From Balneolaceae bacterium (GTDB taxonomy: Bacteria; Bacteroidota; Rhodothermia; Balneolales; Balneolaceae): 5,946 nucleotides of DNA. Position numbers and translations under genes: made by a program. The notes under the pieces were generated by a model. It worked only from the letters and a program-made list of their open reading frames with translations. It did not search any database and was not told where the DNA came from. This document shows positions 1-5,946 of this stretch, piece by piece. The stretch lies in the NCBI GenBank assembly GCA_003555185.1, contig PWFZ01000007.1:1-5946 (forward strand). The letters run 5' to 3'. The number at the start of each line of letters is the position of its first letter. Position 1 is the stretch's first letter.

Positions 1-950
1 CCGGCCGCGATATCGCGGATGCTATTCAAACCAATGTTGGAGGTTCCAGGGCAGGAGTTTTCCGTGAAGGTGGTGATGAATTTAATATTTCCGTTCGTCT
101 TCAGGAATCAGACAGGGGTAGCACTTTGGACCTTGATAATATATCGGTGCGTACCGCTTCCGGGCAAACGGTTCCTGTTTCTACAGTAATTAAGCAAGAA
201 TCATCCAGGGGACCAACTAGCATAAGTCGTATAAATGGGCAAAGAGTAACGTACATATCTGCAAACCTTGTTAGTGGAGTTCCAATGGGCGAAGCTGTGA
301 GAGATATTCAGGCAGAGCTTTCAGATCTCGCGTTACCAAGTGGCTTTTCCGTTGTTTACGGGGGGGAATATGAAGAACAGCAGCGAGCTCAAACTGACTA
401 TATAATATCAATTATTATGGCTCTTGTGCTAATATATATGGTGATGGCAGCACAATTCGAGCGATTTTTAGATCCGATTATTGTAATGTTTGCTGTACCT
501 GTAGCTATTGTTGGAGTGGTTCCTATTATGCTCTTGACCGGCACAACCATGAATATGCAAAGTATTATGGGGGTAATCATGCTGATCGGTATTGTGGTGA
601 ATAATGCGATCGTGTTGGTTGATTATATCAACCTAATGAGGCGTGATAAAAGTTTAAGCGTTTATAAAGCTGTGGTTGAATCCGGTAAACTAAGATTGCG
701 CCCTATTTTAATGACAACATTAACTACGGTTTTGGGTCTGCTGCCTCTTTCTTTCGGATTTGGAGCCGGTGGCGAACTTCAGGCATCTCTTGCGAGAGTT
801 GTAATTGGGGGGTTAACTGCCTCAACATTGATTACACTTGTTCTGATTCCTGTAGTTTATATTACTGCAAATGATATCAAAGAGTTTGTAGCTGAGAAAA
901 AGACAGCATTTCTCTCGTCCGGAGAAACTGCTCCTGTACCTGCGGAATAA
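1..950 (+). CDS. RND (HAE1-type) efflux transporter, C-terminal part (5' end outside window)
   Basis: This is the 3' end of an inner-membrane RND pump subunit, which uses the proton gradient to export hydrophobic or amphiphilic compounds with a periplasmic adaptor and an outer-membrane channel. The frame is open from base 3, giving 315 visible residues, so the apparent TTG start at 126 is internal. Visible residues 1 to about 130 are the end of the second periplasmic (porter/docking) region, including Gly-Gly-Glu at 120-122. Five hydrophobic helices follow at roughly 134-150, 159-179, 187-210, 234-252 and 265-288, matching TM8-TM12 of AcrB-type pumps. TM10 carries GIVVNNAIVLVDY. Aligned by eye to AcrB (GLSAKNAILIVEF), the proton-relay Lys940 is Asn here (visible residue 200), as I recall for many HAE1 relatives. 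The C-terminus is short and soluble, ending in a Pro/Ala-rich tail. Adaptor and channel genes are not in view. Family assignment is firm; substrate is unknown. Confidence 0.95.
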   Translation, partial: GRDIADAIQTNVGGSRAGVFREGGDEFNISVRLQESDRGSTLDLDNISVRTASGQTVPVSTVIKQESSRGPTSISRINGQRVTYISANLVSGVPMGEAVRDIQAELSDLALPSGFSVVYGGEYEEQQRAQTDYIISIIMALVLIYMVMAAQFERFLDPIIVMFAVPVAIVGVVPIMLLTGTTMNMQSIMGVIMLIGIVVNNAIVLVDYINLMRRDKSLSVYKAVVESGKLRLRPILMTTLTTVLGLLPLSFGFGAGGELQASLARVVIGGLTASTLITLVLIPVVYITANDIKEFVAEKKTAFLSSGETAPVPAE

Positions 951-979
951 CCGGTAAATATGTTAGAATGAATTTTCAA

Positions 980-1018
980 CCGTTCTGATTATAAATAAAG
1001 TAGTTAACATCAGAACGG
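980..1018. repeat. 10-bp perfect inverted repeat upstream of the YceI gene
   Basis: The arms ccgttctgat (980-989) and atcagaacgg (1009-1018) are exact reverse complements separated by 19 bp. The right arm directly abuts the AAGGA ribosome binding site of the next gene. It could be an operator for a dimeric regulator, or an RNA hairpin acting on the pump transcript or on translation of the YceI gene. There is no T-run after the right arm, so it does not look like a standard intrinsic terminator. The repeat is seen directly; its function is inference. Confidence 0.5.
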
Positions 1019-1023
1019 AAGGA
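1019..1023 (+). promoter_or_regulatory. Shine-Dalgarno sequence of the YceI gene
   Basis: AAGGA lies 6 bases before the ATG at 1030 and supports that start. It is the only clear Shine-Dalgarno among the gene starts in this window and it sits immediately after the right arm of the 980-1018 inverted repeat. Confidence 0.65.
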
Positions 1024-1029
1024 AATCAC

Positions 1030-1656
1030 ATGAATATTCTAGTAAAGCACATCTCAGTATCTTTTTTACTTTTTTCTTCAATTCTGTTATTTGGATTTAT
1101 TTCCAATAACGATGAGCCAATTACTCTTTTATTATCAGATGAAAGTGAATTGTTCATAAAAGGCAGTTCAACACTTCACGGCTGGGATAGTGAGGCAACA
1201 GAATTCAGTGTTGACTTTCGCGTGAGTGAAGAGTGGCTCTCGGGCATGGATAACTGGAGCGGGGATGGGGTAGAAGCCCTTGAGGTCGTTGTGCCGGTTG
1301 GCAAACTCGAAAGCGGCCGCAGCCGAATGAATCGTGACATGAGAGAGGCGTTAAACGCAGAGGATTATCCCGAAATTAAGTTTACGTGGGATGAAATTAA
1401 TGCTGTTGAGGACCCTAATATTGAAGGAAGAAAGCTGATAGTTAAAGGCTCATTGAGTATTGCCGGTGAAACCCGTGAAATAGACTTCGAAGCCGTGGGT
1501 GATTTGGTGTCAGAGAATAGGATTGAAGTAGAGGGGTCTTATCGTTTGAATATGGAAGATTACAATGTTGACCCGCCAACAGCTTTTCTGGGGACCTTAC
1601 GGACTGATAAAATGGTGGAGATAGAATTTAATCTGATGTTTGAGAAAGAAAATTGA
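1030..1656 (+). CDS. YceI-family exported lipid-binding protein
   Basis: A 208-residue protein of the YceI family, beta-barrel lipocalin-like proteins that bind polyisoprenoid or other long lipids, usually in the periplasm. Residues 8-25 are a hydrophobic export signal. There is no lipobox cysteine, so a soluble periplasmic form is more likely than a lipoprotein; the cleavage site is not obvious. The mature part shows the family signs: GSSTLHGW at 45-52, a central SRMNRDMREAL segment at 98-108 followed by DYPEIKFTW at 112-120, the strand pair around LSIAGETREIDF (142-153), and a C-terminal DYNVDPPTAFLGTLRTD segment (177-193). Length is normal for an exported YceI. The gene lies 79 bp after the RND gene on the same strand, so read-through is possible, but the spacing and the inverted repeat suggest separate control. 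The ligand is unknown; known YceI roles range from isoprenoid binding to stress response. Confidence 0.88.
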   Translation: MNILVKHISVSFLLFSSILLFGFISNNDEPITLLLSDESELFIKGSSTLHGWDSEATEFSVDFRVSEEWLSGMDNWSGDGVEALEVVVPVGKLESGRSRMNRDMREALNAEDYPEIKFTWDEINAVEDPNIEGRKLIVKGSLSIAGETREIDFEAVGDLVSENRIEVEGSYRLNMEDYNVDPPTAFLGTLRTDKMVEIEFNLMFEKEN

Positions 1657-1831
1657 TTAAGGAGATGGGCTTTTGTTTCAATCAATTACCTACAACATAC
1701 GGCGGAACAGGTATTCAAACCAAATCCAATTTTATTTACTACACTAATATATAAGTAATATTATTTTAACAATAACTATCAGTTCTTTTTGTTAATATAT
1801 TGGTTCATTATAATTGGATAGATTACTGATT
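1657..1831. other. AT-rich intergenic region before the HTH gene
   Basis: This 175-bp gap contains no supportable gene. An AT-rich 8-bp inverted repeat, aattgatt (1651-1658) and aatcaatt (1680-1687), spans the YceI stop codon, but it has a 21-nt loop and no GC stem, so it is a poor terminator. The stretch from about 1720 to 1813 is very AT-rich and probably holds the promoter of the downstream pair. A TATAAT hexamer occurs at 1809-1814, but no well-spaced -35 partner was found, so no promoter is called. Confidence 0.5.
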
Positions 1832-2230
1832 ATGCCTAAAAAAATTGGTTCACTTACGCTTTATTCTGTGGATGATCTGCATGAAATGCTGGGAATGAGC
1901 AAGATGTCGATTCGCGCTTATCTTCGAGATGGAAAAATAAAAGGAAAAAAACTCGGGGTTCAGTGGTATGTAACCGAGGAAGCAATTCGTAATTATTTTG
2001 AGGAACCTGATAAAGCGCCACCAAAGCGAACCAAAAAAATTAAATATATCGTGCAGGGCGTAAATGATTTGGTTAGTGAAACTGAGGAGTGTGAAACTCT
2101 GAATGAGACGCTGGAAACGCTAAACAGTCAGGCTATTATCAGTTTATTTCAGGTGAAAATTATTGATGCTGAAACGGATGAGGTTTTGGAATTGATAAAA
2201 GCACGAGATTTTATTGAACGACACAGATAG
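1832..2230 (+). CDS. Excisionase/MerR-like helix-turn-helix DNA-binding protein
   Basis: A 132-residue protein with an N-terminal helix-turn-helix of the excisionase/MerR-like (HTH_17) type at about residues 10-57. YSVDDLHEMLGMSKMSIRAYL forms the two-helix unit, the basic segment GKIKGKKLG the wing, and QWYVTEEAIRNYF the closing helix. This fold usually binds DNA directly. A basic linker (PPKRTKKIK) follows, then about 65 residues with mixed acidic and beta-like character that I do not recognise, so target and effector are unknown. I chose the ATG at 1832; a TTG at 1814 would add six residues but has no ribosome binding site and overlaps a TATAAT hexamer. No integrase or other phage gene lies nearby, so a chromosomal regulator is more likely than a true excisionase. 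It probably shares a transcript with the gene 5 bp downstream. Confidence 0.8.
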   Translation: MPKKIGSLTLYSVDDLHEMLGMSKMSIRAYLRDGKIKGKKLGVQWYVTEEAIRNYFEEPDKAPPKRTKKIKYIVQGVNDLVSETEECETLNETLETLNSQAIISLFQVKIIDAETDEVLELIKARDFIERHR

Positions 2231-2235
2231 AAAAA

Positions 2236-2523
2236 ATGAAAGCAATTGAAAAGACAACGCTTGATGTGATAAAGTTCGGGGATCAACCAGAAGATATATT
2301 TTACTGTCTGGTAGATTTATCAATCAGTCCGGACGGGTTGAACGTTAATAAGCTCAAAATTAGCGATCCAAGAAATTTTGATCAGAGACTAAAAGAGAGC
2401 GGCTGCCTGATTATGTTCTCGGGCGATGAAATTGAGGTACTTGTAAACCGGGGCGATGTATCCCGGGAAAACATTCATGAATCATTAGTTAAACTGGCTA
2501 TTAAAGAAGGTGTCATTAAGTAA
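2236..2523 (+). CDS. Hypothetical protein, 95 residues, paired with the HTH gene
   Basis: I do not recognise this protein. It is a small, soluble-looking, charged protein with no signal peptide, membrane segment, metal-binding cysteine cluster or known catalytic motif. The N-terminal third alternates hydrophobic and acidic residues (FYCLVDLSI near 22-30). The middle holds a DPRNFDQRLKES segment (45-56), and the end looks helical (ENIHESLVKLAIKEG, about 78-92). The ATG follows the HTH stop codon after five A residues, with no Shine-Dalgarno, which suggests translation coupled to the upstream gene. Its 3' end overlaps the convergent Nudix gene by 8 bp. The gene is likely real: it fills the space between two coding regions without overlapping the first, and its composition is normal. 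It may be a partner or ligand-sensing companion of the HTH protein, but that is only inferred from linkage. Confidence 0.7.
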   Translation: MKAIEKTTLDVIKFGDQPEDIFYCLVDLSISPDGLNVNKLKISDPRNFDQRLKESGCLIMFSGDEIEVLVNRGDVSRENIHESLVKLAIKEGVIK

Positions 2524-3118
2524 ATTGAACTGGAAACGGTTCATTTTTTAACCACCATTGATGAGCCTGAATGATGGAACAAATGGTTTTTCCATCCTGA
2601 ATGTCGCCCGAATAAATAAGCTCTAAAGCCTCCGAAAACGGAATGCGGTGTTTATGTACAAACTCATCATCGTCTTCATTCTGGTCGGACTGAGATAGCC
2701 CCCAGGCTACATACACGTGAATCTCTTCATCAGCATACCCAATGGCCGGAAAAAAGGACCCTGTTTTTTCTATGTTTTCACAGGTAATACCGGTCTCTTC
2801 GGTCAACTCACGCTTAGCGGTTTTCAAAGGGGATTCACCGGAATCAATTTTACCGGCCGGCACCTCAATAAACGTTTTTCTCGGTGGATATCTGTATTGT
2901 TTGATCAACATAATTGTGCCATCTTTAAAAACAGGAATAATAGAGCTTGCACCGGGATGTTTAATCCAGTCCCGGGTAGATGTAGATCCATCCGGGAGTA
3001 TAACATCATCTACGTAGACCTGTAAAAGCTTTCCGTCGTATACACGGGTTGATGATTTAGGTGATTCTTTAAGGCTGTCAAATTTAGGCTTAGAATTCTC
3101 GGAATCTGTATGTTTCAT
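2516..3118 (-). CDS. Nudix hydrolase, ADP-ribose pyrophosphatase type
   Basis: A 200-residue cytoplasmic Nudix hydrolase, most likely splitting ADP-ribose or a similar nucleoside diphosphate sugar into AMP and a sugar phosphate, using Mg2+. The complete Nudix box GX5EX7REUXEEXGU is at residues 89-111 (Gly89, Glu95, Arg103-Glu104, Glu107-Glu108, Gly110). Upstream, WIKHPGASSIIP (51-62) and LIKQYRYPPRKTFIEVPAG (71-89) are typical of the NudF/ADPRase group. After the box comes SFFPAIGYADEEIHVY, where ADP-ribose pyrophosphatases often have a proline just before the glycine; here that position is Ile, so substrate is not certain. I start at the second of two adjacent ATGs (3118; 3121 is as likely). 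The frame stays open to an ATG at 3178, but those 20 extra codons are AT-rich, encode an odd hydrophobic stretch, and fall in the likely divergent promoter region. The 3' end overlaps the convergent gene by 8 bp. Confidence 0.9.
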   Translation of the reverse strand: MKHTDSENSKPKFDSLKESPKSSTRVYDGKLLQVYVDDVILPDGSTSTRDWIKHPGASSIIPVFKDGTIMLIKQYRYPPRKTFIEVPAGKIDSGESPLKTAKRELTEETGITCENIEKTGSFFPAIGYADEEIHVYVAWGLSQSDQNEDDDEFVHKHRIPFSEALELIYSGDIQDGKTICSIIQAHQWWLKNEPFPVQFT

Positions 3119-3185
3119 CATGTATACTTTACAGTAGGAAAAATTGTATTTTAAAAAACAGAAAATTAAATAAAGCATTCACTCC
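3119..3185. promoter_or_regulatory. Putative divergent promoter region, Nudix / pgsA-like genes
   Basis: This 67-bp AT-rich segment separates two divergent genes and must hold the promoter of each unless transcription comes from inside a neighbour. For the minus strand, TACAAT (plus-strand positions 3143-3148) is a good -10-like hexamer and would start transcription near 3136, just before the Nudix ATG at 3118. For the plus strand, TTGTAT (3144-3149) and TTAAAT (3166-3171), 16 bp apart, are a weak pair. The two would overlap. Bacteroidota use different promoter consensus sequences, so these hexamers are tentative. Confidence 0.35.
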
Positions 3186-3776
3186 ATGAGGGAAGTGATA
3201 AACGTTGATGGGAAAAAGGTATTGGTTCGCGACGACATATTCACGTGGTCGAACTTAATATCCTTAACAAGAGTTCTTGTTGCCTTACCAATCGTCTATT
3301 TACACTACGAAAACCATAAAGAGATCAACTATCTGATTTTAGGATTGATTTTTTATGGTGGAATATCGGATTATTTGGACGGTCTGGTTGCTAGAATGCG
3401 TGATGAAATTTCGGAACTGGGGAAAATACTGGATCCTGTTGCCGATAAAATTATGGCGTTCGTGCTATTTTTTTACACCGTTTGGTTAGGGTGGATACCT
3501 CTTTGGTTTTTTGTGATAGGTATTGCCAGGGATGTTCTCATTATGATGGGGTCGTGGTATATAAAACGTGAACGGGGGAAGGTGGCAATGTCTACTATGT
3601 CGGGCAAAGTTTCAGTAAATGTTCTTGCCCTGTATTGGCTGTCGGTATTCTTTTTTCCCGAACAGGCATCAATACATATTGTTTTAATGATGGCTTCTTT
3701 AGTGGTGATGGTCATCTCTTTTATCGATTATTTTTACAGATATAAATTAATTTTAGAAGGCGCAGAATATAATTAA
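3186..3776 (+). CDS. CDP-alcohol phosphatidyltransferase, PgsA-like
   Basis: A 196-residue integral membrane enzyme of the CDP-alcohol phosphatidyltransferase family, which transfers a phosphatidyl group from CDP-diacylglycerol to an alcohol. The full family motif DX2DGX2ARX8GX3DX3D is present: Asp62, Asp65-Gly66, Ala69-Arg70, Gly79, Asp83 and Asp87, the metal and CDP-binding residues. Hydrophobic helices occur at about 24-40, 48-61, 88-105, 104-120, 143-157 and 163-183. The NLISLTR segment at 23-29 and the length fit phosphatidylglycerophosphate synthase (PgsA), so glycerol-3-phosphate is the likely acceptor; another alcohol such as inositol phosphate or serine cannot be excluded from sequence alone. 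The ATG at 3186 has no Shine-Dalgarno. The N-terminal 18 residues are soluble and charged. ftsY follows after 8 bp and is very probably co-transcribed. Confidence 0.88.
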   Translation: MREVINVDGKKVLVRDDIFTWSNLISLTRVLVALPIVYLHYENHKEINYLILGLIFYGGISDYLDGLVARMRDEISELGKILDPVADKIMAFVLFFYTVWLGWIPLWFFVIGIARDVLIMMGSWYIKRERGKVAMSTMSGKVSVNVLALYWLSVFFFPEQASIHIVLMMASLVVMVISFIDYFYRYKLILEGAEYN

Positions 3777-3784
3777 AATAGCAT

Positions 3785-4744
3785 ATGGGCTGGTTAGATA
3801 AACTTGGATTAAAAAAGGAAGAAAAACTCGAAAAAGGAGTCGAAAAAAGCCGGGAGGGTTTTCTAAATAAAATTGGAAAAACGTTTGCCGGAAAAGACAC
3901 CGTTGACGCTTCAACCCTGGATGAGCTTGAGGATATATTGATCACCTCGGATGTAGGAGTAAAAACCACTATCGAAATTATCAATAGAATTGAAGCGCGT
4001 GTTGCACGAGATAAATTTGTAACTCAGGGAGAGCTCCAAGACATCCTGCAAGAAGAGACAGCAGCGCTGTTAAAAGACAATAAACCGGATAAACCTGCTG
4101 AGTTTAAAGCTGATTTCGACCACAAACCTCACATTGTATTGGTAGTTGGCGTAAATGGTGTTGGAAAAACGACCAGTATTGGCAAGCTGGCATCGATGTA
4201 TAAAAAAGCAGGCAAAAACGTGATTTTAGGAGCTGCGGATACTTTTCGTGCAGCAGCAGTGGACCAATTAAAGATCTGGAGCGAGAGAGCTGATGTGCCA
4301 CTTATTCAGCAGGGTCAAAATGCTGATCCCGCCGCCGTTGCCTACGATACTGTTTCCTCAGCTGTGGCTAAAGGAACCGATATTGCTTTTATAGATACTG
4401 CGGGCCGTCTGCATAATAAGAAAGGCCTGATGGAAGAGCTGGGCAAGATAAAACGCGTTATGGGGAAAGTAGTTGATGGTGCCCCTCATGAAATCCTGCT
4501 TGTACTGGATGCATCTACGGGACAAAACGCCATGCAGCAAGCCAAGGCATTTACAGAAGTTGTAGATGTAACCGGATTAATTCTCACTAAGCTGGACGGT
4601 ACAGCAAAAGGAGGTATTGTTATCGGTATTTCTAATGAACTAAGCGTTCCCGTTAAATATATCGGTGTGGGCGAACAGATTGAAGACCTCCAAATCTTTG
4701 ACAGCAAGGCATTTGTAAAAGCTCTCTTCGGAAAATCTGAATAG
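3785..4744 (+). CDS. ftsY: Signal recognition particle receptor FtsY
   Basis: FtsY is the SRP-type GTPase that receives ribosome-nascent chain-SRP (Ffh) complexes at the inner membrane and hands them to SecYEG. The 319 residues contain the N domain (about 20-100, helical, with LDELEDILITSDVG at 45-58) and the G domain. G-domain motifs are GVNGVGKTT (122-130, P-loop), DTFRAAAVDQL (152-162), DTAGR (204-208), TKLDG (268-272), and the closing GVGEQIEDLQIFD (294-306). These distinguish FtsY from Ffh, as does the lack of a methionine-rich M domain. The long acidic A domain of E. coli FtsY is missing. Instead, a short basic amphipathic start (GWLDKLGLKK, then GFLNKIGKTFAG at 25-36) is likely the lipid-binding targeting segment. 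The ATG at 3785 follows the PgsA-like gene by 8 bp with no Shine-Dalgarno, suggesting coupled expression. Identification is secure. Confidence 0.97.
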   Translation: MGWLDKLGLKKEEKLEKGVEKSREGFLNKIGKTFAGKDTVDASTLDELEDILITSDVGVKTTIEIINRIEARVARDKFVTQGELQDILQEETAALLKDNKPDKPAEFKADFDHKPHIVLVVGVNGVGKTTSIGKLASMYKKAGKNVILGAADTFRAAAVDQLKIWSERADVPLIQQGQNADPAAVAYDTVSSAVAKGTDIAFIDTAGRLHNKKGLMEELGKIKRVMGKVVDGAPHEILLVLDASTGQNAMQQAKAFTEVVDVTGLILTKLDGTAKGGIVIGISNELSVPVKYIGVGEQIEDLQIFDSKAFVKALFGKSE

Positions 4745-4865
4745 ACTTTACTAATTGGGTTACGTTCAGTACTATATAGTTAGTGTTTATACATGACTAA
4801 AACTAAGACCTGCTCTCTTGTCTCAAAAAAAGAAACTACGCTCACTATTTGAGAATACTATTCAT
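4745..4865. other. Intergenic region between ftsY and the TPR gene
   Basis: This 121-bp gap has no clear terminator for ftsY. It contains a perfect 10-bp palindrome, actatatagt (4771-4780), which could be a protein site but is AT-rich enough to occur by chance. A promoter for the TPR gene probably lies here, but no hexamer pair with good spacing was found. An ATG at 4793 opens only 19 codons and is not called. Confidence 0.4.
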
Positions 4866-5946
4866 ATGCGGTGGATGGATATAAATAATACCCGGTTCAA
4901 ACAATCTGCTGTATACCTGCATCGTATTGTTTTATTTTTGCTATTCTTTTTTACACTCCCTGCCTTATTGCTGGCTCAGACTGACTATTCTCTTGCTGAA
5001 AAATTTGAAGTAGCTGAACAGGAATTAAACAGCAGTAACTACCAGGAAGCCCGAAATCAGTTTGATCAGTTAGAAAATGAGATCTGCAACAGTGAAAATG
5101 TTGAACTGTGTTTTGATCTAAAACTAAATCAAATAACTGTAAAAAGGCGTTTAAACGATTATGCTTCCGCTGGGAAAAAGTTAGACGAAACAGAGATTTT
5201 TGTAAATGAAATTCTACACAGCGATATAAATAAGCTGGTTACATTATATGTACAACAGGTTTTTCTTTCAGAAGATATCTCGAATTTTCAGCGGGCAGAG
5301 AAATGGATTGGGAAGCTTCACGAAGCTAGTAAGAGAACCGATATTGATCAAATCTCCCTTACACGGGCACATTTAGGGATAGGATTTTATGAAGACGGAA
5401 TGGGCAACTATCGGGAAGCAGTAAAAGCTTATGAATCGGGAATAGAGGCTGCAGAAAATCTTGAAAGAAATACAAAGGTAAGAAAGCTTTTAAATCAGGC
5501 TCACACGAATCTAGGTATTGCTTATCGCCGGTCGGGAAGTGTTGAAAAGGCTATGGGACAGTATCAAAAAGCCTTGAGGCAGACACAGATCTTATATGGA
5601 GAGCAACACTATCAAACAGCCACTATATACAACAATATTGGTACTATTCATTATGTACTTGGCGACTATGGTAAGGCGGCAGAATATTTTATTCAGGCGT
5701 ACAGAGTATTAGAAGTTGAATTAGGATCTGAACACCGTAGACTTGGTGCATCACTAAATAATGCGGGTCTATCTTTTATTGCGCTGGGGGATTACGTACA
5801 AGCAGCTGATTACTTAGAAAGGGCCCAGCGGGTAAAAGAAGCAACATTGGGAGTGAATCATGTAGAAACAGCCGTCGGGTATAGAAACCTTGCTTCAATC
5901 TACATTGAAAATGAAGATTATGATGCAGCGGAAGCAAATTTTAAAC
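4866..5946 (+). CDS. Exported TPR protein with 42-residue repeats (3' end outside window)
   Basis: The first 360 residues of a protein that continues past the right edge. A hydrophobic stretch at 21-37 ending LLLAQ is a signal peptide, with likely cleavage after Ala37, so the protein is periplasmic or surface-exposed. Residues 40-160 are helical with weak repeat character. From 168 on there are clear tetratricopeptide repeats: about 168-201, 212-245, 254-287, 295-328 and 337 onward. The last four keep an exact 42-residue period (Asn215, Asn257, Asn299, Asn341 align), with a LG-x-x-H turn between repeats (LGSEH, LGVNH), the kinesin light chain-like TPR style. Such repeats bind protein partners and, in Bacteroidota, often precede a CHAT protease-like domain or a histidine kinase/regulator; the missing C-terminus decides this. 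I chose the first ATG, 4866; ATG 4875 is possible, and a TTG at 4818 is less likely. No good Shine-Dalgarno is seen. Confidence 0.85.
   Translation, partial: MRWMDINNTRFKQSAVYLHRIVLFLLFFFTLPALLLAQTDYSLAEKFEVAEQELNSSNYQEARNQFDQLENEICNSENVELCFDLKLNQITVKRRLNDYASAGKKLDETEIFVNEILHSDINKLVTLYVQQVFLSEDISNFQRAEKWIGKLHEASKRTDIDQISLTRAHLGIGFYEDGMGNYREAVKAYESGIEAAENLERNTKVRKLLNQAHTNLGIAYRRSGSVEKAMGQYQKALRQTQILYGEQHYQTATIYNNIGTIHYVLGDYGKAAEYFIQAYRVLEVELGSEHRRLGASLNNAGLSFIALGDYVQAADYLERAQRVKEATLGVNHVETAVGYRNLASIYIENEDYDAAEANFK

Noticed and set aside
126..128. TTG at 126 as the start of the RND protein
   Set aside because: The frame is open and clearly RND-like back to base 3; the true start lies outside the window.
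360..366. Run of seven G residues in the RND gene as a phase-variation tract
   Set aside because: It encodes a conserved-looking Gly-Gly before Glu, is too short to be strongly slippery, and the frame is intact.
1651..1687. Inverted repeat aattgatt / aatcaatt around the YceI stop codon as a terminator
   Set aside because: The stem is almost all A/T, the loop is 21 nt, and no T-run follows the right arm.
1832..2523. Toxin-antitoxin or phage excision module
   Set aside because: There is no recognisable toxin, integrase, attachment site or direct repeat; the pair is reported only as a regulator with an unknown neighbour.
2717..3025. Two plus-strand open frames (2717-3025 and 2742-3017) opposite the Nudix gene
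   Set aside because: They lie entirely inside the antisense of a well-supported Nudix gene and their translations resemble no protein family.
4104..4707. Minus-strand open frames inside ftsY
   Set aside because: They are antisense to a highly conserved gene, with shadow-like composition and no start signals.
4793..4852. 19-codon open frame with ATG at 4793 upstream of the TPR gene
   Set aside because: It is too short, has no ribosome binding site, and shows no leader-peptide pattern such as repeated regulatory codons.

Overview
The window looks like ordinary chromosomal DNA from a Gram-negative bacterium with low-to-moderate GC. Bacteroidota or a related phylum such as Balneolota is the best guess. 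The reasons are an RND exporter and an exported YceI-type protein (a two-membrane envelope), the Ser-Thr-Leu-His-Gly-Trp style of YceI, a signal-peptide TPR protein of a kind common in that group, and the near absence of Shine-Dalgarno sequences: of the starts visible here, only the YceI gene has a clear one. The phylum is an inference from style, not from a marker gene.

Layout, left to right. (1) 1-950: the 3' end of an RND (HAE1-type) exporter, with the last part of the periplasmic region and the final five membrane helices. (2) 1030-1656: an exported YceI-family protein, preceded by a perfect 10-bp inverted repeat next to its ribosome binding site. (3) 1832-2523: a tightly packed pair, an excisionase/MerR-like helix-turn-helix protein followed 5 bp later by a 95-residue protein I do not recognise. 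(4) 2516-3118, minus strand: a Nudix hydrolase of the ADP-ribose pyrophosphatase type, whose 3' end overlaps the 95-residue gene by 8 bp. (5) 3186-4744: a CDP-alcohol phosphatidyltransferase (PgsA-like) and ftsY, 8 bp apart, transcribed divergently from the Nudix gene. (6) 4866 to the right edge: the start of an exported TPR protein with 42-residue repeats, running off the window.

The pgsA-like/ftsY pair makes functional sense. One enzyme probably makes anionic phospholipid, and FtsY, the signal recognition particle receptor, binds anionic phospholipid through a basic amphipathic N-terminus like the one seen here. The pump, YceI and TPR genes are all envelope functions but have separate transcription units as far as can be seen.

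I found no RNA gene, CRISPR array, insertion sequence, prophage marker or convincing intrinsic terminator. No intergenic stretch exceeds 300 bases. I see no strong case for a new system. The least explained item is the helix-turn-helix/95-residue gene pair.
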